A DNA stretch of 64,000 nt. Origin: Lysobacter antibioticus (GTDB lineage Bacteria > Pseudomonadota > Gammaproteobacteria > Xanthomonadales > Xanthomonadaceae). Shown one piece after another: positions 29,966-38,176 of this stretch (position 1 is the stretch's first letter; each line of letters begins with the position of its first letter). The DNA lies in NCBI RefSeq assembly GCF_000731095.1, contig NZ_JMTZ01000038.1:1-64000 (forward strand). The letters are read 5' to 3'. The position numbers were made by a program, and so were the translations under genes. The notes under the pieces were generated by a model, which saw only the letters and a program-made list of their open reading frames with translations, was not told the origin of the DNA and searched no databases.

Positions 29966-30301
29966 ATGACCCAGCTAGCCGACCGTGTTCACACCGATCC
30001 CGCCGAGATCCGCCGATTGAGCCTTTTGATCGAGCGACTTCCCGACGAAGGCTTGGTCGATATCGTTCTGGTCGATGGCAGTCGGCAGGTCGGGGTCGTC
30101 GCGACCCGGCCGAGTCTGCAGACCTTTCTCGACGCCCACGGCAACGAAGGCAGCAATGCGGTGCTGCGACTGGAAGACATCCGCGGCGGCGACCGCGTCG
30201 CCTATCTTTGGCTCGACGAGATCCTGAAAGTTTGCCCGTTGCAATCCGACGAACGCGAATTCGTTCGTCCATCGGCCCGCGGGAAACCGACGGGCAGCTA
30301 G
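29966..30301 (+). CDS. DUF3247 protein (Sm-like fold, Xanthomonadales)
   Basis: A 111-residue protein that matches, from memory, the DUF3247 family whose Xanthomonas campestris member XCC3642 has an Sm-like structure. Shared blocks are 'DIVLVDGSRQVGVVATRPS' (residues about 33-51), 'NEGSNAVLRLED' (about 61-72) and a Trp-containing strand 'AYLWLDEILKVCPL'. Sm-like proteins often bind RNA, but no function has been shown. The C-terminus beyond residue 96 is Arg/Pro/Ser-rich. Short direct repeats lie immediately upstream. Confidence 0.8.
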   Translation: MTQLADRVHTDPAEIRRLSLLIERLPDEGLVDIVLVDGSRQVGVVATRPSLQTFLDAHGNEGSNAVLRLEDIRGGDRVAYLWLDEILKVCPLQSDEREFVRPSARGKPTGS

Positions 30302-30364
30302 CCGGCGCCGGTGGGCGAGGCCGATCTCGCCGGACGCCGCGCCGCCACACCACAGGAGCCCGTC

Positions 30365-30598
30365 ATGGCCGTTTGCGAGGTTTGCGGAAACCAGTACGAC
30401 AAGACCTTCACCGTTTCGATGGGGACGCGCAGCGGCACCTTCGATTCCTTCGAGTGCGCGATCCACGCCATGGCGCCGCGCTGCGCGCACTGCGACTGCC
30501 GCATCGTCGGGCACGGCATCGAGGACGACGGCACCTTCTACTGCTGCGTGCATTGCGCCCGCAGCGCCGGCGTCAGCGGGGTGGCGGACCGCGCATGA
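30365..30598 (+). CDS. Cys-rich small metal-binding protein (metallothionein/zinc-ribbon-like)
   Basis: A 77-residue protein with nine cysteines (residues 4, 7, 31, 40, 43, 45, 60, 61, 64) and several His residues (34, 42, 50, 63). They are arranged as 'CEVCGNQYDKTF', 'FECAIHAMAPRCAHCDCRI' and 'YCCVHCAR'. The pattern suggests two zinc sites and resembles the prokaryotic metallothionein family or a treble-clef/zinc-ribbon. The function is probably zinc binding. The ATG at 30365 lies behind AGGAGCCCGTC; the longer frame from 30311 begins in repeat-like leader sequence and is not supported. Confidence 0.78.
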   Translation: MAVCEVCGNQYDKTFTVSMGTRSGTFDSFECAIHAMAPRCAHCDCRIVGHGIEDDGTFYCCVHCARSAGVSGVADRA

Positions 30599-30678
30599 GC
30601 CTGGGGCGTCGGCAACCGGGGCCGATCCGCAAATCCTCGAACTTGCGCACAGTTTTCAGAGCCGTTGCGGAACGTCCT

Positions 30679-31350
30679 ATGAGCATGCTTTCGGCTTCAC
30701 CGGCGATCGGCGATGCTAGCGGCATGCGCGCCATCCGCTCGTCCGACCCCACGGTCATCCACAGTGCCAGCGAAGGCGTCTGCTATCTGTACGTGCTGCC
30801 TTGCGCTTACGAGGACCTGCTCAAGCTGGGCTTCTCGCGCGGGCCGCTAGGGCGCATCCAAGCGCTGCAAGCGCGGTTTTTCGAGTTCTTCGATCTCGAC
30901 CTGGCCTTCCTGGTCGAAACCGAGACCGTCGGCGATGCGCGCAAGCTGGAACTGGACCTGCGCCGTCGCCTGAGCGACTACAACGCACCGGCGCCGTTGA
31001 CCGTGAACGCGCAGGCCGGCGGCCACAGCGAGTGGTATCGCGGCGCCTATCGGGCGCTGGCCGAGGAGGCGGTGCGCCTGCAAGCCGTCGGCCATACCGT
31101 GCATCGCCCGCTGCGCGAATGGCTGGGGCGGCAACTCGCCGCGCAGGGCGATGACTTGTACGACCGCAGCGCCGCCCTGATGACGCAACTGCAAGGCGAT
31201 GTCTCGTTGCTCGACCAACCCGGGTTGCGGACCTTGCGGCGCAAGTTGCTGGACTCACTCGATGCGCATGCGGCCTTGGGCGTCGAGCTGGAACCGCGCC
31301 TGCCCGAGGCCTTGCTGGCGTGGTATCGAGCGAGCGGTTCGAGAGACTGA
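30679..31350 (+). CDS. GIY-YIG-like (T5orf172-type) domain protein
   Basis: A 223-residue protein. Residues about 35-130 look like a GIY-YIG nuclease fold of the T5orf172/Mug113 type. 'CYLYVLPCAYEDLLKLGFSR' gives the Tyr-x-Tyr and the Lys-Leu-Gly of the GIY and YIG strands, and a Glu-containing helix 'DARKLELDLRRRL' and 'SEWYRGAY' follow. The catalytic Arg and Glu positions are plausible but I cannot prove activity. The C-terminal 95 residues are helical and unique. The start is uncertain: the ATG at 30679 is given, and 30724 is an alternative. It has no phage or restriction neighbours and sits among stress genes. Confidence 0.65.
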   Translation: MSMLSASPAIGDASGMRAIRSSDPTVIHSASEGVCYLYVLPCAYEDLLKLGFSRGPLGRIQALQARFFEFFDLDLAFLVETETVGDARKLELDLRRRLSDYNAPAPLTVNAQAGGHSEWYRGAYRALAEEAVRLQAVGHTVHRPLREWLGRQLAAQGDDLYDRSAALMTQLQGDVSLLDQPGLRTLRRKLLDSLDAHAALGVELEPRLPEALLAWYRASGSRD

Positions 31351-31446
31351 GAGTTCGGATCGCGCCAGCGTTCGAACGGCGCAGATCGGCAAGCAGATCG
31401 GCAAGCAAGGCTTCGGCATCCGACCGCACACAGGAGCGATACGACC

Positions 31447-31653
31447 ATGACCCGACTCGACAAGCCGATGCGACGCGAAGTGGAGATCGACGGCAAGCTG
31501 TACACGCTGACGGTCGATCCCGATGGCCTCAAACTGTCCGAGAAAGGCCGGCGCAAGGGCATCGCGCTGAGCTGGAACGATCTGGTATCCGGCGACGCGG
31601 CGCTGGCGGCGGCCCTGCAGGCTTCGACCGGGCACGCCTCGACCATGGGCTGA
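31447..31653 (+). CDS. Small hypothetical protein
   Basis: A 68-residue protein with no domain I recognise. It reads as a compact beta-rich piece ('REVEIDGKLYTLTVDPDGLK') followed by a helix and an Ala/Ser-rich tail. Codon choice and a start after GGAGCGATACGACC support translation. It is convergent with alkB. It may belong to the set of small general-stress proteins in this region. Confidence 0.65.
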   Translation: MTRLDKPMRREVEIDGKLYTLTVDPDGLKLSEKGRRKGIALSWNDLVSGDAALAAALQASTGHASTMG

Positions 31654-31671
31654 TCCGCCGGGCGGACGCAC

Positions 31672-32250
31672 TCAATCGGTACGCACCCGGAACGCCAGGC
31701 TGATGCGTGGGTCGACCACGCCGGGCGCCTTGGGGATGCCATGGTCGTAATGCTGCTGCGAGGCATGGCTCATGACCACCAGGCTGCCGGATTCGAGCTG
31801 CAGCTGCCAGGTTGCGTGCGGCGGGCGCTTGGCCCGCACGGTCATGCGCCGTGTTGCGCCGAGCGATAACACTGCGATCGGCCGGCCCTGTGCGAGGTTG
31901 TGCAGCTTGTCGTTGTGCAGGGCGACGCTGTCGCGGCCGTCGCGATACAGGTTCAGGCCGACGCTGTTGAACGGGGTCGTCAACAATTCGCCGATGCGTT
32001 CGGCGGTGTCGGCGAGCATCGGCGGCAGTGCGTCGCGATCGAGGCGATACATCGCCATGCGCCGCGGCACGTCGATCAGCCGCTCGTACATCATGCGTTG
32101 TTGCGAGGTCCACGCGGCCTGTTCGAGCAGGGCCGAGAACAAGCGCATCGACCACTCGCCATCGAATATGCCCGGCAGATAACGCACGCCGCCTTCGGCG
32201 TCGCGGATCGGTTGCTGCGGGTCGGCCTCGAACAACGAATGCTGGTGCAT
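31672..32250 (-). CDS. alkB: AlkB-type 2-oxoglutarate/Fe(II) DNA-alkylation repair dioxygenase
   Basis: A 192-residue dioxygenase that should remove methyl groups from 1-methyladenine and 3-methylcytosine in DNA by oxidation. Iron ligands fit His112-x-Asp114 ('ALHNDKLHNL') and a distal His170 ('HYDHGIPK'). The 2-oxoglutarate-binding arginines are Arg182 and Arg188 in 'DPRISLAFRVR'. 'SVGLNLYRDGRDSVA' and 'AVLSLGATRRMTVR' are typical AlkB-like blocks. It has the short AlkB-like (ALKBH2/3) architecture rather than the longer E. coli AlkB form. It lies at the right border of the stress and repair gene run. Confidence 0.9.
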   Translation of the reverse strand: MHQHSLFEADPQQPIRDAEGGVRYLPGIFDGEWSMRLFSALLEQAAWTSQQRMMYERLIDVPRRMAMYRLDRDALPPMLADTAERIGELLTTPFNSVGLNLYRDGRDSVALHNDKLHNLAQGRPIAVLSLGATRRMTVRAKRPPHATWQLQLESGSLVVMSHASQQHYDHGIPKAPGVVDPRISLAFRVRTD

Positions 32251-32317
32251 AGCGCATGATGCGACGAAACATTCTCAAGCTGCGAGACGGGCGCCGCAGC
32301 GTCGCAGCTCGCGGTCG

Positions 32318-33598
32318 TCAGGCAGCGGCGGCCGGCTTCTCCAGTTTCGGCAGGAACCAGGCCAGCAGGCCGATCGCCGGCAGGTAGGCGCACAGGGCGT
32401 ACACCGCTTCGATGCCGATGCGGTCGGCGAGCTGGCCCAGGGCCGCGGCGCCGAGGCCGCCCATGCCGAAGGCGAAGCCGAAGAACAGGCCGGCGATGAC
32501 GCCGGTGCGGCCCGGCACCAGCTCCTGCGCATAGACCAGGATCGCCGAGAACGCCGAGGCCAGGACCAGGCCGATCACCACGGTTAGTGCAGTGGTCCAG
32601 AACAGGTTGGCGTGCGGGAGCAGCAGGGTGAAGGGCAACACGCCGAGGATCGAAAACCAGATCACGTAGCGGCGGCCGATGCGGTCGCCGATCGGCCCGC
32701 CGAGCAAGGTGCCGGCGGCGACTGCGCCGAGGAAGACAAACAAGTGCACCTGCGCGTCCTGCGCCTTGAGCTGGAATTTTTCCATCAGGTAGAAGGTGTA
32801 GTAGCTCGACAGGCTCGCCATGTAGAAATACTTGGAGAAGATCAGCACCGCGAGCACCGCCATGCTGCGGGCGATGGTCTTGCGCGGCAGCGACGCGCGC
32901 GCAGCGCTAGCCTGTTTCTTGCGTTGCGCCGGGATCTGTTCGCGGTACCACACGCCGATGCGGCTCAGGATCACGATTGCGGTCAGCGCGGCGAAAGCGA
33001 ACCAGCCGACGCTGCCCTGGCCGCGCGGCATCACCACGAAGGCGGCGAGCAGGGGACCCAGTGCGGAGCCGACGTTGCCGCCGACCTGGAACAGCGACTG
33101 AGCCAGGCCGTGGCGGCCGCCCGAGGCCATGCGCGCCACCCGCGAGGACTCCGGATGGAACACCGACGAGCCCGAACCCACCAGGGCCGCGGCGAGCAAC
33201 AGCATCGGGAAGCTCGACGCGCGCGACAACAGCAACAGGCCGGTCAGGGTGAAGCCCATGCCGATGGCGAGCGAGTAGGGCATCGGCCGTTTGTCGGTGT
33301 AGATGCCGACCAAGGGCTGTAACAGCGAAGCGGTGACCTGGAAGGTCAGGGTGATCAGGCCGATCTGGCCGAAATCGAGCTTGAACGCGTCCTTGAGCAG
33401 CGGATAGATCGCCGGCAGCAAGGACTGGATCATGTCGTTGAGCAGATGGCAGACGCTGAGCATCGCCAGGATCGGCAAAGCGATGCGGCCGGCCGCTTCG
33501 GCGGGTTTGTGATCCGCTTCGAAAGCGGGCAGGGCGGCGGTCGCGAGCGTATCGATCGATGCGTCGTTCGACGCGTTCGGGGTATCGAGGGTGGTCAT
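32318..33598 (-). CDS. fsr: MFS efflux pump, fosmidomycin-resistance (Fsr) type
   Basis: A 426-residue major-facilitator transporter with 12 predicted helices. It closely follows E. coli Fsr in long stretches: 'HLLNDMIQSLLPAIYPLL', 'GSSVFHPESSRVARMASGGR', 'ILIFSKYFYMASLSSYYTFY' and 'GLFFGFAFGMGGLGAA'. Fsr exports fosmidomycin and possibly related compounds. The N-terminal 38 residues are extra and polar. The start is the ATG at 33598. A divergent AraC-family gene 71 bp away is its likely regulator. Confidence 0.93.
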   Translation of the reverse strand: MTTLDTPNASNDASIDTLATAALPAFEADHKPAEAAGRIALPILAMLSVCHLLNDMIQSLLPAIYPLLKDAFKLDFGQIGLITLTFQVTASLLQPLVGIYTDKRPMPYSLAIGMGFTLTGLLLLSRASSFPMLLLAAALVGSGSSVFHPESSRVARMASGGRHGLAQSLFQVGGNVGSALGPLLAAFVVMPRGQGSVGWFAFAALTAIVILSRIGVWYREQIPAQRKKQASAARASLPRKTIARSMAVLAVLIFSKYFYMASLSSYYTFYLMEKFQLKAQDAQVHLFVFLGAVAAGTLLGGPIGDRIGRRYVIWFSILGVLPFTLLLPHANLFWTTALTVVIGLVLASAFSAILVYAQELVPGRTGVIAGLFFGFAFGMGGLGAAALGQLADRIGIEAVYALCAYLPAIGLLAWFLPKLEKPAAAA

Positions 33599-33635
33599 GG
33601 CGACCAGTAGACGCCGCCGTGCGCATGCCCGCATT

Positions 33636-33653
33636 ATTGTTCAGGTCAACAAT
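33636..33653. promoter_or_regulatory. Inverted repeat operator between fsr and its AraC-type regulator
   Basis: ATTGTTCAGGTCAACAAT: 6-bp arms ATTGTT and AACAAT separated by 6 bp. It is AT-rich and placed midway in the 71-bp divergent promoter region, 17 bp before the regulator's ATG. It is a good candidate for regulator binding; function is inferred from position. Confidence 0.55.
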
Positions 33654-33669
33654 CTTCGAGATCGGGCCA

Positions 33670-34464
33670 ATGCGCAATGTCCTTGCGACCCAGGTCGACG
33701 CCTTGCCGGGCCGTATCGTCGCGACCTCGAACGACCACCCGAGCCACCATCGCATCGCCCGGCACCGCCATCGCCGCTCGCAGCTGCTGTACGCCGCATA
33801 CGGGATCATGGTGGTCGGCACCGAGACCGGGCGCTGGATCGTGCCGCCGGAACGCGCGGCCTGGATTCCGGCCGGCATGGCCCACGACGTGCATGTGCTG
33901 GTCGCGATCAGCACGCGCAGCGTCTATATCGAGCCCGAGCTCAGCGCGGCCTTGCCGCGGGACTGTCGGGTGGTCGGGGTGTCGCCGCTGATGCGGGAGC
34001 TGTTGTTGGAAACCCTAGACCTGCCGTTGCAGGCCGAGAGCGGGTCGCGGCCGGACCTGATCTATTCGCTGATCGTGCAGGAAATCGAACGCGCGCCGGT
34101 GTTGCCGCTGGACATTCCTTTTCCGGCCGATCCGCGCCTGGCCAAGCGTTGCCGCACCTACCTCGCGCATCCCTCGCCGCACGACACCATCGACGACTGG
34201 TGCCGCGACCTGGCGATGAGCCGGCGCACCTTCACCCGCCGTTTCCGCGGCGAAACCGGCACCAGTTTCGCCCAATGGTGCCGACAGGCGGCGATCTTCG
34301 CCGCCTTGCCGCGGCTGGCCGCGGGCGAGCCGATCACGACCCTGGCGCTGGACTTGGGTTACGAAAGCGCCTCGGCGTTCACGACCATGTTCAAGCGCCT
34401 GATCGGCATGCCGCCGAGCCGGTATCTGGCGATGTCGCATGGGCCTGCGCGCGAGGGCGCTTGA
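33670..34464 (+). CDS. AraC-family regulator, probable regulator of fsr
   Basis: A 264-residue transcription regulator. Residues about 20-100 form a cupin-type sensing domain ('HHRIARHRHRRSQLLYAAYG', 'WIVPPERAAWIPAGMAHDV'). The C-terminal 100 residues form the double helix-turn-helix of AraC proteins, with 'LAMSRRTFTRRFRGETGTSF' and 'TTLALDLGYESASAFTTMF'. The ATG at 33670 was chosen because it gives the usual N-terminus; the in-frame upstream sequence overlaps the operator. It is divergent from fsr, which suggests it responds to the exported compound. Confidence 0.9.
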   Translation: MRNVLATQVDALPGRIVATSNDHPSHHRIARHRHRRSQLLYAAYGIMVVGTETGRWIVPPERAAWIPAGMAHDVHVLVAISTRSVYIEPELSAALPRDCRVVGVSPLMRELLLETLDLPLQAESGSRPDLIYSLIVQEIERAPVLPLDIPFPADPRLAKRCRTYLAHPSPHDTIDDWCRDLAMSRRTFTRRFRGETGTSFAQWCRQAAIFAALPRLAAGEPITTLALDLGYESASAFTTMFKRLIGMPPSRYLAMSHGPAREGA

Positions 34465-34764
34465 GTCGCCAAGGGTAGGCGCGGCGCAAGCCGCGACCAT
34501 GATCCGCAAATACCCCCGTCATTCGATGTCCTGCTTTGTTGAGATGGCCGGCGTGCGAACAGACGGTTCAGTCGGCTCTCGTTGTCCGAGCTGTGTCCGA
34601 TGCCGGCGTCGATTCCGGGTTTTCGCGGTCGCGGCTTGCGCCGCTCCTACCCCCTGAGCTGCGTGCTTCTGAGTAGGAGCGGCGCGAGCCGCGACCACGC
34701 CCTTGCAGCCACGACGAAGCTCCAGCGTAGCGGGACGCCAGCATCCCGCTCGCCGAAACCGCTG
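34465..34764. repeat. REP-like cluster between AraC regulator and alpha/beta hydrolase
   Basis: Three copies of the local REP-like element: 34473-34497 (GGGTAGGCGCGGCGCAAGCC, one base diverged), inverted 34625-34653, and direct 34671-34696. The last two form an inverted pair 20 bp apart. No gene is seen in this 300-bp gap between two convergent genes. Confidence 0.8.
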
Positions 34765-35460
34765 TCAGCGAGAACCCAGCGCCGCGGCCGCTTCCTCGAT
34801 CAGCGCCGCCACCTCGGCCGGGCGCGAAGCCAGCGAGGCATGGCTGGCATCGAGCTCGATCACCTTGCGCGCGTTCAGACGCGCCGACATGCGCCGCTGG
34901 TTTTCCGGTGCGATCATCCGGTCCTGGCTGGAGATCTGGTACCAGCTCGGCTTGCTCTTCCAAGCCGGGGTAGCGACGGTGTCGCCGAAGGTGCTGGCCA
35001 ACGGCGCCTTCTGGGTCACGCCCATGACCAGGCCTTCGTCGGCGCTGAGGTCCTGGCAGAAGTCCTGGTGGAACTTGTCGGCGCTCAGCCACAGATAGCC
35101 GTCGCTGTCCGGGGCGAGGTCGGGTGCCGCCTGCGGCACTGCCTGTTGGGTGATGCCGCCGGGGCTTTCGCCGGCGTCCGGCGCGAACGCAGCGATATAG
35201 ACCAGCCCGGCCACGTTCGGATGATTGCCGGCCTCGGTGATGACCGCGCCGCCATAGGAATGGCCGACCAGCAGCACCGGCCCGTCGACCTGGGCGACCA
35301 TCTTGCGGGTGCGCTCGACGTCGTCGGCGAGCGAGGTCAGCGGCAGCTCGACTGCGCGCAGGGCGTGGCCCTTGCGGGCAAGCTCGACGATGACGCGGCT
35401 CCAGTGGGCCGCACCGCCCCAGAAGCCGTGGACGAGGACGATGGTCGGTTGACTGCTCAT
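34765..35460 (-). CDS. Alpha/beta hydrolase (esterase-like)
   Basis: A 231-residue alpha/beta hydrolase of the plant-methylesterase/EstC-like type. It has an oxyanion strand 'VLVHGFWGGAAHW' (8-20), nucleophile Ser68 in 'LLVGHSYGG', an Asp in 'QISSQDRMIAPENQRR' (about 182) and a His in 'ELDASHASLASRP' (about 209), so the catalytic triad is complete. There is no signal peptide. The ATG at 35460 was preferred over 35487 because it directly precedes the first strand. It is divergent from an AraC-family gene 278 bp away, which may control it. Confidence 0.87.
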   Translation of the reverse strand: MSSQPTIVLVHGFWGGAAHWSRVIVELARKGHALRAVELPLTSLADDVERTRKMVAQVDGPVLLVGHSYGGAVITEAGNHPNVAGLVYIAAFAPDAGESPGGITQQAVPQAAPDLAPDSDGYLWLSADKFHQDFCQDLSADEGLVMGVTQKAPLASTFGDTVATPAWKSKPSWYQISSQDRMIAPENQRRMSARLNARKVIELDASHASLASRPAEVAALIEEAAAALGSR

Positions 35461-35738
35461 GTTGGTGTTCCCGAATGGTGGTGCCAACGCACTGGATGCC
35501 TGAATCGCCCGTTGGCGTGGCGACCCGACGGGGCCGGCGGCCCAAGCTCGCGATCAGCGAGCGCTTCATACCTCGCGAGCGGCGAGCGTTTCATGCCCGC
35601 GTGTATGCCCGCCGTGAAGCCGTTGCCCACGGTTGCAGGTTCGCAACGTCGCCGCGGCGGGGCTTGTGGCGGTGCCGGCCCGAGCGCTTAACTTAGAGCC
35701 CAGCCGCGGCCGCGGCGTGACCGAAACGCCGCACTCCG

Positions 35739-36782
35739 ATGCCGAAACGCCAGAGCGTCCGCGCCGCCCGAAACGTCGATCCTGTCGTCGCGCCGCCGCC
35801 CGCGCAGGCGCGCAAGGCCCGCAAACCCCCCGCACGAACCGACCCGCCCGCAGACCCGCTTCAGACCGATCCGATCCAAACCGATGTGTTCTTCGAGGCC
35901 TTTCGCCTGGCGCGACTCCATGGCGAACTGCTCGGCGAGACTCGACTGCGCCTCGGCCAGGCACTGCGCCATCCGCGCGGCCGGGCGATGTTCCATTTCG
36001 TCGCCGACGCGCCTTGCCTGTTCGTGATCGAAGCTGCGCAGGGCGGCCGTCAGCGGATCGTCGCGCAGCCGGGCGATTTGCTGATCCTGCCGCAAGGGCA
36101 CGCGCATCGGATCCTGGCAGACGCGGTCGAGACGGGGGCACAGCGCGGTGCGTGCGCGCAGCTGACCAGCGGCGTATTCGAGTTCGAGGCGCTCAGCGGC
36201 GCCTCGCTGGTGCGGGCCTTGCCCGAATGGCTGCACGTCCGCACCGGCGGCGCCGACGGCCCCAGCGAGGACTCGCCCGAGCAATGGCTGGCGCTGAGCT
36301 TCGCGGCGATGCGCAAGGAGGCGCGGCAGCCGAACATCGGCAGCCGGATCATGATCGCGCGCTTGATCGACATCGTTTTCATCTGGGCGGTGCGGCATTG
36401 GTTGGCGCAGGCGCCAACGCAGCAACGCGGCTGGATCGCCGCCTTGCGCGATCCGCTGGTCGCCCGCGCCCTGGCCTTGCTGCACGCGCAACCGGCGTTC
36501 GACTGGACCGTCGAGGCGTTGGCCGCACGGCTGCATCAGTCGCGTTCCGCGCTCGGCCAGCGCTTCGCCGAACGCGTCGGCGAACCGCCGATGCGCTATC
36601 TGGCCGGATGGCGGATGCAGCTCGCCGCAGACCTGCTGCTGCGCACCGACCTGCGCATTTCGCAGATCGCCGCGCAGGTCGGTTATGGCTCCGAGCCGGC
36701 CTTCAGCCGCGGCTTCCGGCGTGTGTTCGGCAGCGCGCCGAGCGATTACCGCAAGCGGCTGCGCGAACCGCCGCTGCGCTGA
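35739..36782 (+). CDS. AraC-family regulator with cupin N-terminus
   Basis: A 347-residue regulator. Residues 1-45 are a Pro/Arg-rich, probably disordered leader. Residues about 50-210 form the cupin-type ligand domain seen in AraC proteins of the cupin_6 type, with 'FHFVADAPCLFVIEAA' and 'PGDLLILPQGHAHRI'. Residues about 240-345 hold the two helix-turn-helices, with 'VEALAARLHQSRSALGQRFA' and 'ISQIAAQVGYGSEPAFSRGF'. The start could lie further inside because of the disordered leader. It is divergent from the alpha/beta hydrolase gene, its likely target. Confidence 0.87.
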   Translation: MPKRQSVRAARNVDPVVAPPPAQARKARKPPARTDPPADPLQTDPIQTDVFFEAFRLARLHGELLGETRLRLGQALRHPRGRAMFHFVADAPCLFVIEAAQGGRQRIVAQPGDLLILPQGHAHRILADAVETGAQRGACAQLTSGVFEFEALSGASLVRALPEWLHVRTGGADGPSEDSPEQWLALSFAAMRKEARQPNIGSRIMIARLIDIVFIWAVRHWLAQAPTQQRGWIAALRDPLVARALALLHAQPAFDWTVEALAARLHQSRSALGQRFAERVGEPPMRYLAGWRMQLAADLLLRTDLRISQIAAQVGYGSEPAFSRGFRRVFGSAPSDYRKRLREPPLR

Positions 36783-36797
36783 GTGCGCCGGCGGCGC

Positions 36798-38027
36798 TCA
36801 AGCGCCGGACACGAGCAAGGTGATGACCCAGACGTCGACGCCGTTGTTCTGGGTCTGTTCGACCGACTGCACCAGGAACGAGGTCCCCGGGGCGAAGGTG
36901 TATTCGATCTTGTCCGGGTCGTCCGACAGCGGCGTGATGTAGCTGGCGGCATCCCAGACCCAGGCGCCGTCGGGCGGGTTGGCGACCAGGACGATGCCGT
37001 TCTGGTACTGCATCGCCTCGCTCATGCTGCTGCCGAAACTCCAGACCATCTTGGTGGTGATGGTGTCGCCGGGCCGGATGTAATCGGCGATGGCCTGGTT
37101 GAAGTCGATCTGCAGCGGCACCGTGTCGGGGCCGGCATTGAGCGGGCACTGCAGGAACTCGATGCCGAAGTGCTCCATGCCGAGTTGGTAGATGTCCATC
37201 TGCCCGCTGAAGAGCTGCGGCTGGTCGACGATGCTGGTGCGCGGCATAGCCTGATAGGCAGCGGCGAGCAAACGGTTCTCGACGTCGCTGAACTGCTGCA
37301 ACCGGGTCGCCACCGCGGCCAGTTGCGACTGCACGTCGGCCAGGGACGAGGCCGGCGTCATCATGAAGGAGTTCATGTAGTCGGCGTTGCTCGGGTTGTA
37401 GGTGTTCCAGTTCGATTCCCAGATCGCCGTGGCGATGCTGTCCTGGTCCAGCGGCAACGGCGACTGGCTCATGCCGGTGTATTCGAAGATCTTCATGAAC
37501 ACCAGGCGAGTGAACGAGGCCGTGGTCCAGTCGTAGATCGACATCGCCAGTTGGAAGCTGTACGGCGAGAACGGAAACAACTGCGCGCCGAGCGCGGCGA
37601 TCTGGGCGAAGCTCTTGCCCGGCGCATCGGGGATGTCCTGATAGGGCACGTACTTGTCGGCGATCATCTGGTCCAGGTAGGCCGCATCGGCGGCCGCGAC
37701 CACCGGCAAGGGCTTGAGCTGTCCGGATCGGGTAACCCCGGTTGCCGCCGCGGTCACCGTGAAGCTGCCGTCGCCGGGCAGGTACAGGTCGAAGCTCGCG
37801 CTCGGGTTCGGGGTGTAGTCGAAATCGGCGCCGTTGAAGTCGATGAAATCCATCACCGGACCGAACGGAAAGCCGTTCTGGAAATCGGTGACGTCGAGAA
37901 AGCCCTCGCCGTCGACGATCAAGCGGCTCGATACGCCCTTGCCGCCGCGCCAGCTATCGATCGGCAGGCCGTCGCTGAACCACAGCGAGGCCTCGCTTGG
38001 ATTGCGGATGGTCTGGAACTGCCACAT
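36798..38027 (-). CDS. Unrecognised protein with a C-terminal ADP-ribosyltransferase-like pattern
   Basis: A 409-residue protein without signal peptide or membrane helices; the ATG at 38027 has a GGGAGG ribosome site. The N-terminal 110 residues look beta-rich and the middle is helical. The C-terminal 150 residues follow the order seen in R-S-E ADP-ribosyltransferases: 'QLFSGQMD' near residue 271 (usual form L-Y-R-G), 'VWSFGSSMSEA' near 330 (F-x-STS), and 'KIEYTFAPGTSFLV' near 375 (E-x-E then PGT-F-V). The Arg of the first motif is Ser here, and the first Glu of E-x-E is Lys, so it may be inactive or altered. This is pattern reading only. It is convergent with the AraC gene and downstream of isoamylase. 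Confidence 0.5.
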   Translation of the reverse strand: MWQFQTIRNPSEASLWFSDGLPIDSWRGGKGVSSRLIVDGEGFLDVTDFQNGFPFGPVMDFIDFNGADFDYTPNPSASFDLYLPGDGSFTVTAAATGVTRSGQLKPLPVVAAADAAYLDQMIADKYVPYQDIPDAPGKSFAQIAALGAQLFPFSPYSFQLAMSIYDWTTASFTRLVFMKIFEYTGMSQSPLPLDQDSIATAIWESNWNTYNPSNADYMNSFMMTPASSLADVQSQLAAVATRLQQFSDVENRLLAAAYQAMPRTSIVDQPQLFSGQMDIYQLGMEHFGIEFLQCPLNAGPDTVPLQIDFNQAIADYIRPGDTITTKMVWSFGSSMSEAMQYQNGIVLVANPPDGAWVWDAASYITPLSDDPDKIEYTFAPGTSFLVQSVEQTQNNGVDVWVITLLVSGA

Positions 38028-38176
38028 GCGGGCCTCCCGGCGTATCGGAACCGACGCGGCCGCGATGCGGAGCGTGACGGGCGACACGCGTCGCCCGACG
38101 TTTTCCCGTCGCGGATCAGCCCATACAACGCGACGGCATGGCGATCACGGCCACCTCGCAGGTGCGGCGCTCGCGA

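Noticed and set aside
38079-38104. GGGCGAC/GTCGCCC hairpin followed by GACGTTTT
   Set aside because: It would terminate plus-strand transcription, but no plus-strand gene ends there; both neighbours are on the minus strand.
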